Counted from the stretch's first letter, positions 1 to 6,677 are shown. The stretch is 8,388 nucleotides of DNA from an uncultured Clostridia bacterium (GCA_947629875.1 CANRFK010000054.1:1-8388), one strand, 5' to 3'. Program-made: numbers and translations. The notes: a model not told the origin generated them from the letters alone.

Positions 1-377
1 AAGCCCAAAATTTCGCCGCGGCACACGCCCGTGAGCACGGAGTTCTTTCTGAACTCCTCCCGCGCCTGCACGTTGGAAAGATGCACCTCGACGACGGGCA
101 CGGTGACGGCGGAAATGGCGTCGCGCAGGGCGATGGAGTAGTGCGTGTACGCGCCCGCATTGAGAATGATGCCGTCGAAGATGCCCTCCGCATTCTGCAC
201 GGCGGAGCACAGTTCGCCCTCGATATTGCTCTGGTAGAACGCCACCTCGCACCCGCGGGACTGCGCAAACGCCGCGATCTCCCTGTTGATGTCGTCCAAG
301 GTCTCCGTGCCGTACACCCCGGGCTCGCGCCGCCCCGTCAGGTTGAGATTGACTCCGTTCAGAATGAGAATTTTCAT
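1..377 (-). CDS. aroQ: 3-dehydroquinate dehydratase, type II (3' end cut by window)
   Basis: Catalyses the third shikimate-pathway step, dehydration of 3-dehydroquinate to 3-dehydroshikimate, in the cytoplasm; the family forms dodecamers. About 125 residues are visible of a usual ~145, so roughly 20 C-terminal residues lie beyond position 1. Family signatures appear in order: ILNGVNLN near residues 5-12, RREPGVYG at 16-23 with the catalytic Tyr22, YQSNIEGE, NAGAYTHYSIALRDA, VEVHLSN, and REEFRKNS followed by GEILG. The usual GPNLN is GVNLN, a common variant, and the next position is Thr where Leu is typical. The ATG (377-375) overlaps the aroE TGA in an ATGA, which fixes the start and implies coupling to aroE. 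It is the last visible gene of the operon; the terminator or further aro genes would lie outside. Identification is secure. Confidence 0.95.
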   Translation of the reverse strand, partial: MKILILNGVNLNLTGRREPGVYGTETLDDINREIAAFAQSRGCEVAFYQSNIEGELCSAVQNAEGIFDGIILNAGAYTHYSIALRDAISAVTVPVVEVHLSNVQAREEFRKNSVLTGVCRGEILG

Positions 378-1207
378 GCTTTCGTCCTCCCGTATTCTTC
401 CCAAAACGCCTTTGCCTCCGCGGAGGAGGGCTCTCTCCCCACAAAGATACAATCGGCGAGATAGGCTTGGTAAAAGAGCATCGCCGCGCCGTTCACCGTC
501 TTTTTGCCGAGAGCGGCGGCTATGCGCAAAAATTCCGACTGCGCGGGCACATAGATGAGATCGACCGCCGCCCCGCAGAGGGATAAAAGCTGCTCCCCGA
601 CGGGCTCCGTCCCGCGAGAAGCAAAGTTGACGGCGGGCGTTTTGCCCACGGTGTCGTGCATGCCCACGCCCGTGCAGTTGACGACGACGTCGTAGGGCAT
701 GAGCGGCACTTCGGTGAGGGGGGTGAACCCGCCAAACGCGCGGTAGACCTCAAACAGCCTGTCCTCGTCGCGCTCGTACGCAGAGACTTCCGCCCCCGCC
801 TCGCACAGCTTCCCGATGCAGCTCCTGCCCGCGCCGCCCGTGCCGAGCACCAAAACCGATTTATCTTTCAGCGCAATGCCCTCATTTTCGAGCATCGTCA
901 AAAACCCGTAGCCGTCGGTATTGTATCCCTTTTTCGTGCGGGAGACGACGGTATTCACCGCGCCGAACTTCCTTGCGTCGCCGTCCAGTTCCCGCAAAAA
1001 GGGAATGATCGACCCCTTGAAGGGAATGGTCACGTTGAAGGCGTCATAGCGCGAAAACAGCTCCTCCGCCCGCTCCATAAACTCGGACGGGGGAACGGAG
1101 ACCTTTTCATAACTGCACCCCTTCCCCATCTTCCCGAGGAGAAAGGCATGGATGGCGGGGCTGTCCGACCCCGAAACGTCCTTCCCGACGACGGCAAGTT
1201 TCAGCAT
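374..1207 (-). CDS. aroE: Shikimate dehydrogenase
   Basis: Reduces 3-dehydroshikimate to shikimate, step 4 of the pathway. At 277 residues it is of normal length. The substrate domain has the SGSDSPAIH segment (12-20), NVTIPFKG (58-65) with catalytic Lys64, GAVNT (82-86) and NTDGYGF (96-102) with the catalytic Asp98. The Rossmann domain has GTGGAGRS (122-129). The C-terminus has DLIYVP and NGAAMLFYQA (239-248) with the substrate-contacting Gln247. One oddity is seen: where NADP-specific AroE proteins carry an Asn-Arg-Thr turn after the second Rossmann strand, this one reads Glu-Arg-Asp, so cofactor choice is open. The ATG (1207-1205) overlaps the aroB stop by 7 bp and the TGA overlaps the aroQ ATG by 4 bp. 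A quinate/shikimate dehydrogenase paralogue is possible in principle, but the aro operon setting favours AroE. Confidence 0.94.
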   Translation of the reverse strand: MLKLAVVGKDVSGSDSPAIHAFLLGKMGKGCSYEKVSVPPSEFMERAEELFSRYDAFNVTIPFKGSIIPFLRELDGDARKFGAVNTVVSRTKKGYNTDGYGFLTMLENEGIALKDKSVLVLGTGGAGRSCIGKLCEAGAEVSAYERDEDRLFEVYRAFGGFTPLTEVPLMPYDVVVNCTGVGMHDTVGKTPAVNFASRGTEPVGEQLLSLCGAAVDLIYVPAQSEFLRIAAALGKKTVNGAAMLFYQAYLADCIFVGREPSSAEAKAFWEEYGRTKA

Positions 1208-2256
1208 AATTCCCTCCGAATTCGGGCAAGTTCGCGCGCATACTCCGCATAAGGCAGTTCGATGAGAACGTACTCGCCCTTTTTCGCGGGCGCGGCGACG
1301 ACCACCGTCCCCGCAGACGTATTCTTTTTATCGAGAAGCGCGGCCTCCGCGGCCTTTTCCACGTCGAACGCGGCAGGGTCGCAAACGAGCACGCGGCGGC
1401 AGAGCGCTTCGAGCGCTTCCAAATATTCCCCGTCGCAATGGGCGTGCGCCCGCGCGAGACGCGCCTCGTAAAGGATGCCGAGGAGTACGTACTCGCCGTG
1501 CGAGAGCGTGCCGTCCGCAAGCTCCAACGCATGCCCCATCGTGTGCCCCAAGTTGAGGCACTTGCGAAGCCCCGTCTCATGCGGGTCGCGCCGCACGACG
1601 GACAGTTTATAGGCGATATTCTCGGGCACGATCTCCGCGAGAAACTTCAAATCAAATAAATTTTCCTGCGCCGCGAGGCGGTCGAAGATGGCTCCGTCGA
1701 GGGCGCCGTGCTTCACGATCTCCCCCAAGCCGCACCGAAGTTCCCGCGGTGGGAGGGTGCGAAGAAAGGCTGGATCTATAAGCACAAGTTCGGGTTGGTG
1801 GAACGCCCCCACGAGGTTCTTGACCCCGCAAAAGTCCACGGCCGTCTTGCCGCCCACCGAGCTATCCACTTGCGCGAGCAGCGTCGTCGGCACCTGGATG
1901 CAGGCGATGCCGCGCATGTAGAGGCTGGCGGCGAGGCCGCCGATGTCCCCCACGACGCCGCCGCCCACAGCCACCAATACAGAGGCGCGGTTGAGCTTGG
2001 CCTCCGCCATTTTTTGCAGTAATTCAAACAGTGTTTGCGGGTTTTTGAAATTTTCCCCCGCTTTCATGGCATATACAAACGCCCCGGGAAGCGCGCGTTT
2101 TATCGCCCTCCCGTAGAGGTGTAGCACGTTCTCATCGGTGAACACAAACGTTCTGCGCCCGCCGACCGCCTCCTTCAATTTGGAGAGCGCCCGCGCGCGG
2201 CACACAATGCGGCACTTCTCAACGCCCCCCTTCGCCGTCACGGAAAAACTTCTCAT
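1201..2256 (-). CDS. aroB: 3-dehydroquinate synthase
   Basis: Converts DAHP to 3-dehydroquinate, step 2 of the shikimate pathway, using NAD and a divalent metal (Zn or Co). It has 351 residues, normal for the family. The nucleotide-binding GGGVVGD is at 98-104, followed by PTTLLAQVDSSVGGKTAVD (123-141) and KNLVGAFHQP (146-155). The expected metal ligands are present: Glu179 in GLGEIVKHG, His238 in LNLGHTMGHALE and His253 in SHGE. The C-terminal helical domain is complete. The ATG (2256-2254) lies inside the ATGA shared with the aroC stop, and the gene ends by overlapping aroE by 7 bp. The 2-epi-5-epi-valiolone and 2-deoxy-scyllo-inosose synthases are relatives, but the aroC and aroE neighbours make AroB the clear choice. 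Confidence 0.96.
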   Translation of the reverse strand: MRSFSVTAKGGVEKCRIVCRARALSKLKEAVGGRRTFVFTDENVLHLYGRAIKRALPGAFVYAMKAGENFKNPQTLFELLQKMAEAKLNRASVLVAVGGGVVGDIGGLAASLYMRGIACIQVPTTLLAQVDSSVGGKTAVDFCGVKNLVGAFHQPELVLIDPAFLRTLPPRELRCGLGEIVKHGALDGAIFDRLAAQENLFDLKFLAEIVPENIAYKLSVVRRDPHETGLRKCLNLGHTMGHALELADGTLSHGEYVLLGILYEARLARAHAHCDGEYLEALEALCRRVLVCDPAAFDVEKAAEAALLDKKNTSAGTVVVAAPAKKGEYVLIELPYAEYARELARIRRELC

Positions 2257-3383
2257 TTCAACTCTCCGTAGCGCCGTATGACTTCTTCCATGTTGTCGCC
2301 GCCCAACCGTTCACAGCAGACGGCGGCAAGTTCACAGCACAGCGCGGCCTCGAGCACCACTTCACAGGCGGAAATCGCGCACACGTCGCTCCGCTCTGCC
2401 GCAGCGCGCGCCCCCTGCATCGTCTCCGCGTCCACCGTGGAGAGCCCCTTCATGAGGGTGGGAATGGGCTTCATCGCGGCGCGGAGCACGAGCTCTTCGC
2501 CGTTGGACATGCCGCCCTCGATGCCCCCCGCGCGGTTGGTTTTTCTCGAAAACCCCACCCCATCTGTGCAAATTTCGTCGTGCACGTCGCTCCCGAGGCG
2601 GCGCGCGGTCTCAAAGCCGAGCCCCACCTCAACGCCCTTTATTGCCTGCACGCTCATGAGCGCCGCGGCAAGCCGCGCGTCCAATTTTTCGCGGTAGGTC
2701 ATGCAGCTGCCGAAGCCCGCCTTCAAACCCTTGACGCGGAGCTCTATGACCCCGCCGAGCGTATCGCCCGCCGCCTTCGCCCCGTCGATGAGGGCGCACG
2801 CGCGTTTCTCCAACTCTTTATCCATCATTTGGAGCACGGGGGAGCGCCCCGCCCCGATTTCATCAAATCCATACTCCGCGCCGTCGACACACTCCCCCAC
2901 GCCGCGCACATAGCCCGTAATATGTACCCCGAATGCCGCGAGGTACTGCCTGAAAATTTCCCCCGCGGCCACGCGCACGGCGGTCTCCCGCGCGGAGGCG
3001 CGCTCCAACACGTTCCGCGCGTCCGTGCCGCCGAACTTTTCAAGCCCCGCCAGATCGGCGTGCCCCGGCCGCACGGCGGTGAGCTTTTTCGCCGAACCGT
3101 CGCACCCCTCGGGCGCCATATACGCCCGCCACGCCTCATAGTCCCTGTTCCACACGGCGATTGCCACGGGCGATCCCAGCGTCACGCCGTTCCGCACGCC
3201 CGATAAAATCTCCACGCGGTCGCTCTCTATCTTCTGCCGCGCGCCCCTGCCGTAGCCCGACTGCCGCGCCGCGAGCCGCGCATCGATGGCGGCCAAATCC
3301 AGTTTTAATCCCGCGGGGAGCCCCTCGAGAATGGCAAACAGCCCCTTCCCGTGCGATTCCCCCGCCGTCGTCAAAGCAATCAT
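2253..3383 (-). CDS. aroC: Chorismate synthase
   Basis: Performs the last shikimate-pathway step, the anti-1,4-elimination of phosphate from EPSP to give chorismate, with reduced FMN as cofactor. Its 376 residues are in the usual range. Signatures are the N-terminal TTAGESHGKG (5-14) with His11, the GYGRGARQKIESD segment, VRPGHADLAGLEKFGG, RNVLERASARETA, GFGSCMTYREKLDARLA and the FMN/substrate region NRAGGIEGGMSNGEEL, followed by RAAMKPIPT. The start ATG (3383-3381) overlaps the patatin TGA by 4 bp and the stop overlaps the aroB ATG by 4 bp. No flavin reductase is fused or adjacent, so FMN must be reduced by another protein. The protein is complete with no disrupted motif. Confidence 0.97.
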   Translation of the reverse strand: MIALTTAGESHGKGLFAILEGLPAGLKLDLAAIDARLAARQSGYGRGARQKIESDRVEILSGVRNGVTLGSPVAIAVWNRDYEAWRAYMAPEGCDGSAKKLTAVRPGHADLAGLEKFGGTDARNVLERASARETAVRVAAGEIFRQYLAAFGVHITGYVRGVGECVDGAEYGFDEIGAGRSPVLQMMDKELEKRACALIDGAKAAGDTLGGVIELRVKGLKAGFGSCMTYREKLDARLAAALMSVQAIKGVEVGLGFETARRLGSDVHDEICTDGVGFSRKTNRAGGIEGGMSNGEELVLRAAMKPIPTLMKGLSTVDAETMQGARAAAERSDVCAISACEVVLEAALCCELAAVCCERLGGDNMEEVIRRYGELK

Positions 3384-4228
3384 TTGCCTTTCTCCTTTGG
3401 TTTTTTCCCGTCCATCAGCGCGCGGATGGCGGGAATTTGCTCCTTCGCCGCGCGGTAGCCGATCGCAAACATCGCCTCCATCTCCGGGCGCCCCACATCG
3501 GTGGCGCGGAAGGCGGAGAGGTCGGGCTTTATCATGATATCCGCGGCATCGTAGCCGCGCGTCTTGCAGTCCTCGGTGTATTTGACGGGCACGAACGCCC
3601 CCATTGCAGAGCCGATCATGCGCGAGAGCAGCCCGCGCTCCTCCTCGGGACGGGCAAACGCGCCGAGATCGACGCCCACCACGATCTCCGCGCCGAGATC
3701 CCGCGCCACATCGGCGGGAACAGCGTCGGTAAACGCGCCGTCGTACAACTTTTTGCCCCCCATTTCCACGCCGCGGAAGAAGGGCGGAATGGCGGCGGAA
3801 GCCGTCAGTGCACGGGCGATCTTCCCCTCGCGGAGAACGACGCGCTCATTGGTCGCCCCATCCGTGGCGGTCGCCGCAAAGGGCTTGGGGAGGTGCTCGA
3901 TGTCCCCGTCGAGGTAGGCGCCCAAAAACCGTTCGGCAAACTCCATATCGGCGAACGGGTGCAGATTGCGGGCGAACTCCCTGCGGTTGAGGCTCTCCAC
4001 AATGCCCGCCATGTCGGCGGAGGAATAGCCCTTTGCATAGAGGGCGCCCACGATCGCGCCGATGGAAGCGCCCGCCGCCACGTCAAAGACGATGCCCTCC
4101 TCCTCGAACGCCTTCAAAGCGCCGAGGTGAGCCATCCCCTTGGCTCCCCCGCTGCCGAGCGCGATGCCGAGGCACGGCTTGCGCTTTTTGCGGGAAAATA
4201 TTGTTTTCAGACGGGCAAAAAATCCCAT
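3380..4228 (-). CDS. Patatin-like phospholipase/esterase
   Basis: A predicted Ser-Asp dyad lipid acyl hydrolase of the bacterial RssA/YlbK-like patatin group, 282 residues. After a short basic leader (RLKTIFSRKKRK, residues 6-17, no hydrophobic signal peptide) come the oxyanion loop GSGGAKG (25-31), the nucleophile elbow GASIG (53-57, Ser55) and the second dyad residue in YDGAF (Asp163). The C-terminal third is less conserved and ends in a lysine-rich tail. With no signal peptide or transmembrane segment it is probably cytosolic or peripherally membrane-bound. The start is supported by GGAGG four bases ahead of the ATG and by a promoter just upstream. It is the first gene of the aro operon and overlaps aroC by 4 bp. 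Catalytic family membership is clear; the substrate cannot be told, and its link to aromatic biosynthesis is unknown. Confidence 0.9.
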   Translation of the reverse strand: MGFFARLKTIFSRKKRKPCLGIALGSGGAKGMAHLGALKAFEEEGIVFDVAAGASIGAIVGALYAKGYSSADMAGIVESLNRREFARNLHPFADMEFAERFLGAYLDGDIEHLPKPFAATATDGATNERVVLREGKIARALTASAAIPPFFRGVEMGGKKLYDGAFTDAVPADVARDLGAEIVVGVDLGAFARPEEERGLLSRMIGSAMGAFVPVKYTEDCKTRGYDAADIMIKPDLSAFRATDVGRPEMEAMFAIGYRAAKEQIPAIRALMDGKKPKEKGK

Positions 4229-4232
4229 ACGT

Positions 4233-4237
4233 CCTCC
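4233..4237 (-). promoter_or_regulatory. Shine-Dalgarno site of the patatin gene
   Basis: GGAGG on the minus strand, four bases before the ATG at 4228. The spacing is short but the match to the 16S tail is strong, and it fixes the patatin start. It is the only strong free-standing ribosome site of the operon, since the later genes begin inside the preceding coding sequence. Confidence 0.8.
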
Positions 4238-4251
4238 GAAGTAACGTAATT

Positions 4252-4280
4252 ATTGTACTCTATTTCCCGACAAATGTAAA
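4252..4280 (-). promoter_or_regulatory. Sigma-A type promoter of the patatin-aro operon
   Basis: On the minus strand, TTTACA (4280-4275) and TACAAT (4257-4252) are separated by exactly 17 bp, each one base from consensus. Transcription should start near 4245, giving a leader of only about 17 nt that holds little beyond the ribosome binding site. There is thus no room between promoter and gene for a T-box, riboswitch or attenuator. Any control would have to act at initiation; no operator palindrome is obvious. Confidence 0.8.
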
Positions 4281-4404
4281 CGATTTGTGCAAAAAAACCG
4301 CAAATCACCGCCTCCCCCCGAATTTCGGTCTGCGAAAAGTACGTTTCTCGGCTCCCCCTTGAGGGTCGCAGAACGCACCTCGTCGACGCGCGCCCTTTGT
4401 TTGC

Positions 4405-4422
4405 GCCTTTCTTGCGAAAGGC
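4405..4422 (+). repeat. Perfect 7-bp hairpin followed by T-rich DNA
   Basis: GCCTTTC and GAAAGGC flank a TTGC loop, and TTATTTTAA follows on the plus strand. It resembles a plus-strand intrinsic terminator, but no plus-strand gene lies upstream and the T-run is interrupted. On the minus strand no T-run follows. Probably part of the repeat mosaic. Confidence 0.4.
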
Positions 4423-4533
4423 TTATTTTAAGAGCGGCGTCTCCTCTTCCCCAAAAATCTTTGCTACGCAAATCTTTTTCGGGAGCCCATTCTTTTCAGC
4501 CCTGTGGGCTGTGCGAGGCGTTCTGCGGTAAGT

Positions 4534-4646
4534 GCCCCGCGCGCATTATTTACAATCCAAGCGTGGCACGCCCCGCCCGCACGATTTTCTACCAAGGGCG
4601 GCACAAGCGGCATAGCCGCACAGTAGGAGCATAGCGACGAAGTAGC
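4534..4646. repeat. Interspersed repeat, copy 1 (with internal 35-bp extra segment)
   Basis: Positions 4534-4570 match 7799-7835 at 34 of 37 bases. Copy 1 then carries an extra 35 bp bounded by two GGCAC pentamers (4565-4569 and 4600-4604) before rejoining the other copy at a GCGGC-ATA-GCCGC hairpin (4607-4619) and a GAAGTAGCG string near 4638. The layout suggests either a deletion between the pentamers in copy 2 or an insertion in copy 1. Confidence 0.65.
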
Positions 4647-4801
4647 GCATTATTCCGCGCGAACGACGACCAAATGCGGGGTTCTACCCGCATACGACAG
4701 CTGTCGAGGCACCGCCGAGACTGATGGGGTGTCATCCCCTTTGTCATGCCGCCCCGACCCTTGTCTCCATACCGCCCCGCGCGCCTTATGTCCCGCGTCC
4801 G

Positions 4802-5638
4802 CTATATTTCCAGCGTCATGCCGTCGTAGGCGGCAAGAAAACCGTACTCCTTCTCCGCCCTTGCAATGAGCGCGGGCGAGGGCACGGAGTTGTGCGAAAA
4901 GTGCGTAATGACGCGCCGCGTCCCACTGCCGACCAGCCCCATTTCTTCGAGCCGCCGCAACACTTCGGCGCAGTCATCAAGCCCCATGTGCCGCGCATTT
5001 TCGCCGTGCGGTTCATACAAAAAGGTGCAGTCGAGCGTCACGAGCGAGAGCTTTCCCCCGCCCACGCACTGCAAATACTCGTAGTCGTCCTCCGGCAGCA
5101 GCCCCGTATCGCAGAGGTGCAAAACGCGCTTGTCCCCCTTTTCAAGGAGAAAGACGAGGGGCTCCTTGGAGGTATGCCGCGCCGCGAGGGTATGCACGCG
5201 CCAATCGCCGAAGCAAAGTTCCTCAAACGCGCCCACGGGGTGCAAACAGATCTTTTCCCGCACGTCTGCGCGCATCTCGCGGCGGGTGGCCTCCTCAAAG
5301 ACGGCGCACACCTCCTCGTTCGCGTAGATGTCGAGGCATTCCTCCGTCAAATTGCGGGAATATTTGTAGCCGCGCAGAATAAAATCGGCGGCGTTGAAAT
5401 GGTCGATGTGCGAATGGGTGACGAGAAGATAGCGGATGGCGGAGAGGTCGGCGCCGAGAATTGAAGCATGATAAAAGGCGTCGGGCGGAAAGTCCACCGA
5501 CAGATCGTCATAGAGCACCTGCGCGCGGGATCTTATCTCCCTCCCGTCGCGCTGTTTTGCGGCGCGGCAGTACTCGCAGTTGCAAAAGAGCGCGGGAACG
5601 CCCTCCGCCGCACCCGTCCCCAAATAGTTCACTCGCAT
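4802..5638 (-). CDS. MBL-fold metallohydrolase, PhnP-like
   Basis: A 278-residue metallo-beta-lactamase-fold phosphodiesterase resembling E. coli PhnP, the 5-phosphoribosyl 1,2-cyclic phosphate phosphodiesterase of the C-P lyase pathway. The N-terminus reads GTGAAEGVPALFCNCEYC, with Cys19, Cys21 and Cys24 as in the PhnP structural zinc site. Di-metal ligands follow: THSHIDH (74-80: His75, His77, Asp79, His80), His155, Asp177 in CDTG, and THFSH with His246; His249 would complete the structural zinc site. The C-terminal DGM is also PhnP-like. A purine-rich GGGGGG stretch just before the ATG can act as ribosome site. No phn gene is nearby, so the substrate may be another cyclic phosphate or phosphodiester. 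Family placement is firm; a phnP name would be over-reaching. It is separated from both neighbours by long repeat-bearing gaps and so is probably transcribed alone. Confidence 0.9.
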   Translation of the reverse strand: MRVNYLGTGAAEGVPALFCNCEYCRAAKQRDGREIRSRAQVLYDDLSVDFPPDAFYHASILGADLSAIRYLLVTHSHIDHFNAADFILRGYKYSRNLTEECLDIYANEEVCAVFEEATRREMRADVREKICLHPVGAFEELCFGDWRVHTLAARHTSKEPLVFLLEKGDKRVLHLCDTGLLPEDDYEYLQCVGGGKLSLVTLDCTFLYEPHGENARHMGLDDCAEVLRRLEEMGLVGSGTRRVITHFSHNSVPSPALIARAEKEYGFLAAYDGMTLEI

Positions 5639-6035
5639 ACTCTTCCCCCCTTCAAATCTCTTATCTATCTTAAACCTTTTTTCTTTTTTCCTTTTTCTCT
5701 ATTGTCTCTCTATTATCTCTCTATCCTGTTTCTCTATTATCTCTTTCTCTCTATCCTTTTTCCCTATCCACCGTTTATCTATCATTCTATCTTATATTTC
5801 TTATCTATCCGTCCCGTCCAAACTTTCGTATTTATCTTAAATCTCATATTTGTCTATCTCAACTCTCTTATCTTTCTCAACTCTATCTTTCTATCTTAAA
5901 ACCTCTTTTTCCCTGTCTCAATTCACACATCTATCCTATCTTAAACCTTTTTCTCTATCCTCTCTTTAATCTCTTCTATTTATCTCTATCCCTTATTTTT
6001 CTCAACCCTATCTTTTTCTCCATAAAAACCGATAT
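5639..6035. repeat. G-poor pyrimidine-rich tract A
   Basis: On the plus strand, positions 5641-6030 contain about 8 G residues in 390 bases; the rest is T, C and scattered A. The text is built from degenerate units such as TCTCTATTATCTCT (5707-5720, repeated exactly at 5731-5744), CTCTCTATCCT (5717-5727 and 5747-5757) and TATCTTAAAC-like strings (around 5667, 5893 and 5938). The minus-strand transcript leading into the MBL gene would be correspondingly G/A-rich and largely unstructured. Plus-strand frames here give only Leu/Phe/Tyr/Ser strings and are not taken as genes. Confidence 0.8.
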
Positions 6036-6103
6036 ACCCTGAATTTGTCAGCCCACGTACCGTTCCGCCAACTTGTGCACGAAAACGGCACTTCTGTAAT
6101 CAA
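6036..6103. other. Unassigned mixed-composition spacer
   Basis: The base composition returns to normal between tract A and the tandem duplication. Apart from a loosely spaced CCGTT/AACGG inverted pair, nothing recognisable is seen. Confidence 0.4.
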
Positions 6104-6331
6104 ATCATCCTTGCCCTTCTTGCCGCCGCCCCTACCTGCGGAGCGGAATCGCCTCCGCGCTGCTCACGGGAAGAGGGACTTCCATTCCTTCCATTTTCTC
6201 CACTTTCTTTTTTTGTTTTCTTTTGTTTTCTTTTGTTTTATTTTTCTTCTTCGTTTTCTTCGATTTTATTTTTTTCTTCCTGTTTGTTTTTTGTATGCGT
6301 CCCAATCTATCTCTACCGACGGTAGAATTCT
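6104..6331. repeat. Tandem duplication, copy 1 (228 bp)
   Basis: Starts at ATCATCC and runs through a GC-rich hairpin (6138-6158: 8-bp stem GCGGA+GCG with GAAT loop and one bulged C), a T-rich middle, and the perfect inverted repeat CTACCG-A-CGGTAG (6313-6325). Relative to copy 2 it has 16 extra bases: one TTTTGTTTTC decamer and six bases next to the hairpin. Confidence 0.85.
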
Positions 6332-6543
6332 ATCATCCCCGCCCTTCTTGCCGCGCCCCGCGGAGCGGAATCGCCTCCGCGTCTCTCACGGGAAGAGCGA
6401 CTTCCATTCCCACCATTTTCTCTACTTTCTTTTTTTGTTTTCTTCTGTTTTATTTTTCTTCTTCGTTTTCTTCGATTTTATTTTTTTCTTCCTATTTGTT
6501 TTTTGTATGCGTCCCAATCTATCTCTACCGACGGTAGAATTCT
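6332..6543. repeat. Tandem duplication, copy 2 (212 bp)
   Basis: Adjoins copy 1 directly. I count about eight substitutions against copy 1 outside the two indels; 6495-6555 is identical to 6283-6343 over 61 bp. It keeps the hairpin (6360-6380) and the CTACCG-A-CGGTAG inverted repeat (6525-6537). Confidence 0.85.
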
Positions 6544-6574
6544 ATCATCCCCGCCATTCTTGCCGCCGCCCCGC
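6544..6574. repeat. Truncated third copy of the tandem unit
   Basis: Begins ATCATCCCCGCC and continues as TTCTTGCCGCCGCCCCG-like text matching the first 30 or so bases of copies 1 and 2, then breaks off before the hairpin, where a different hairpin element begins. Confidence 0.7.
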
Positions 6575-6612
6575 CCTCATACCGAACCGCCATAGGCGGT
6601 GAGCGTATCTTG
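6575..6612. repeat. CCTCATACCGA-hairpin-GTATCTTG element, copy 1
   Basis: CCTCATACCGA (6575-6585) and GTATCTTG (6605-6612) bracket a perfect ACCGCC-ATA-GGCGGT hairpin (6586-6600); the ATAC and GTAT inside the brackets can also pair. A second copy with the same ends but a different inner stem lies at 7589-7624, on the other side of dtd. Confidence 0.65.
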
Positions 6613-6629
6613 TTTGATAACTGCCCCTC

Positions 6630-6670
6630 ATGTCCCGCCGCGCCATATCCTCAATGTCCCGCCGCGTCAT
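6630..6670. repeat. 17-bp direct repeat, two copies
   Basis: ATGTCCCGCCGCGCCAT (6630-6646) recurs at 6654-6670 with one difference, at a 24-bp period. A weaker CATGTCATTT echo follows at about 6677. A related ATGTCCCGCG string is seen at 4788-4797. Confidence 0.6.
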
Positions 6671-6677
6671 AAAATCA

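Larger units (their letters stand above)
4281..4801. repeat. Intergenic mosaic of small repeats and hairpins
   Basis: This 520-bp gap between the MBL hydrolase and the patatin promoter has no credible gene. It holds a perfect 7-bp hairpin (4405-4422, loop TTGC), an AGCCC-TGT-GGGCT hairpin (around 4498-4510), TTTGC-TAC-GCAAA (4460-4472), a repeat shared with 7799-7858 (from 4534), a 12-bp perfect palindrome CGACAGCTGTCG (4695-4706) and a GATGGGGTGTCA segment near 4723 that resembles the end of the repeat at 7521-7531. The open plus-strand frame across it (4287-4634) has no recognisable domain and runs over these repeats, so it is judged non-coding. No U-tract terminator for the upstream minus-strand gene was found here. 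Confidence 0.7.

Noticed and set aside
3161..4249. Plus-strand 362-codon frame
   Set aside because: Antisense shadow of aroC and the patatin gene in high-GC DNA; the minus-strand genes have full family motifs.
4405..4431. Plus-strand intrinsic terminator
   Set aside because: No plus-strand gene precedes it and the T-run is broken; better treated as part of the repeat mosaic.
4287..4634. Plus-strand open frame of 115 codons in the gap before the patatin operon
   Set aside because: It runs over repeats and hairpins, has no ribosome site or recognisable domain, and shares its sequence partly with another non-coding gap.
5468..5899. Plus-strand open frame with a Phe/Leu/Tyr-rich, membrane-like C-terminus
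   Set aside because: The hydrophobic string is a by-product of translating pyrimidine-rich DNA, and its first part is antisense to the MBL gene.
6022..6051. Possible minus-strand promoter (CTGACA, 18 bp, TTTTAT) for the MBL gene
   Set aside because: The -10 matches consensus at only 4 of 6 positions and it would give a leader of nearly 400 nt; too weak to annotate.
6045..6602. Plus-strand frames that look like hydrophobic repeat proteins
   Set aside because: They translate the tandem duplication; indels of 10 and 6 bases between copies shift the frame, so no common protein is maintained.
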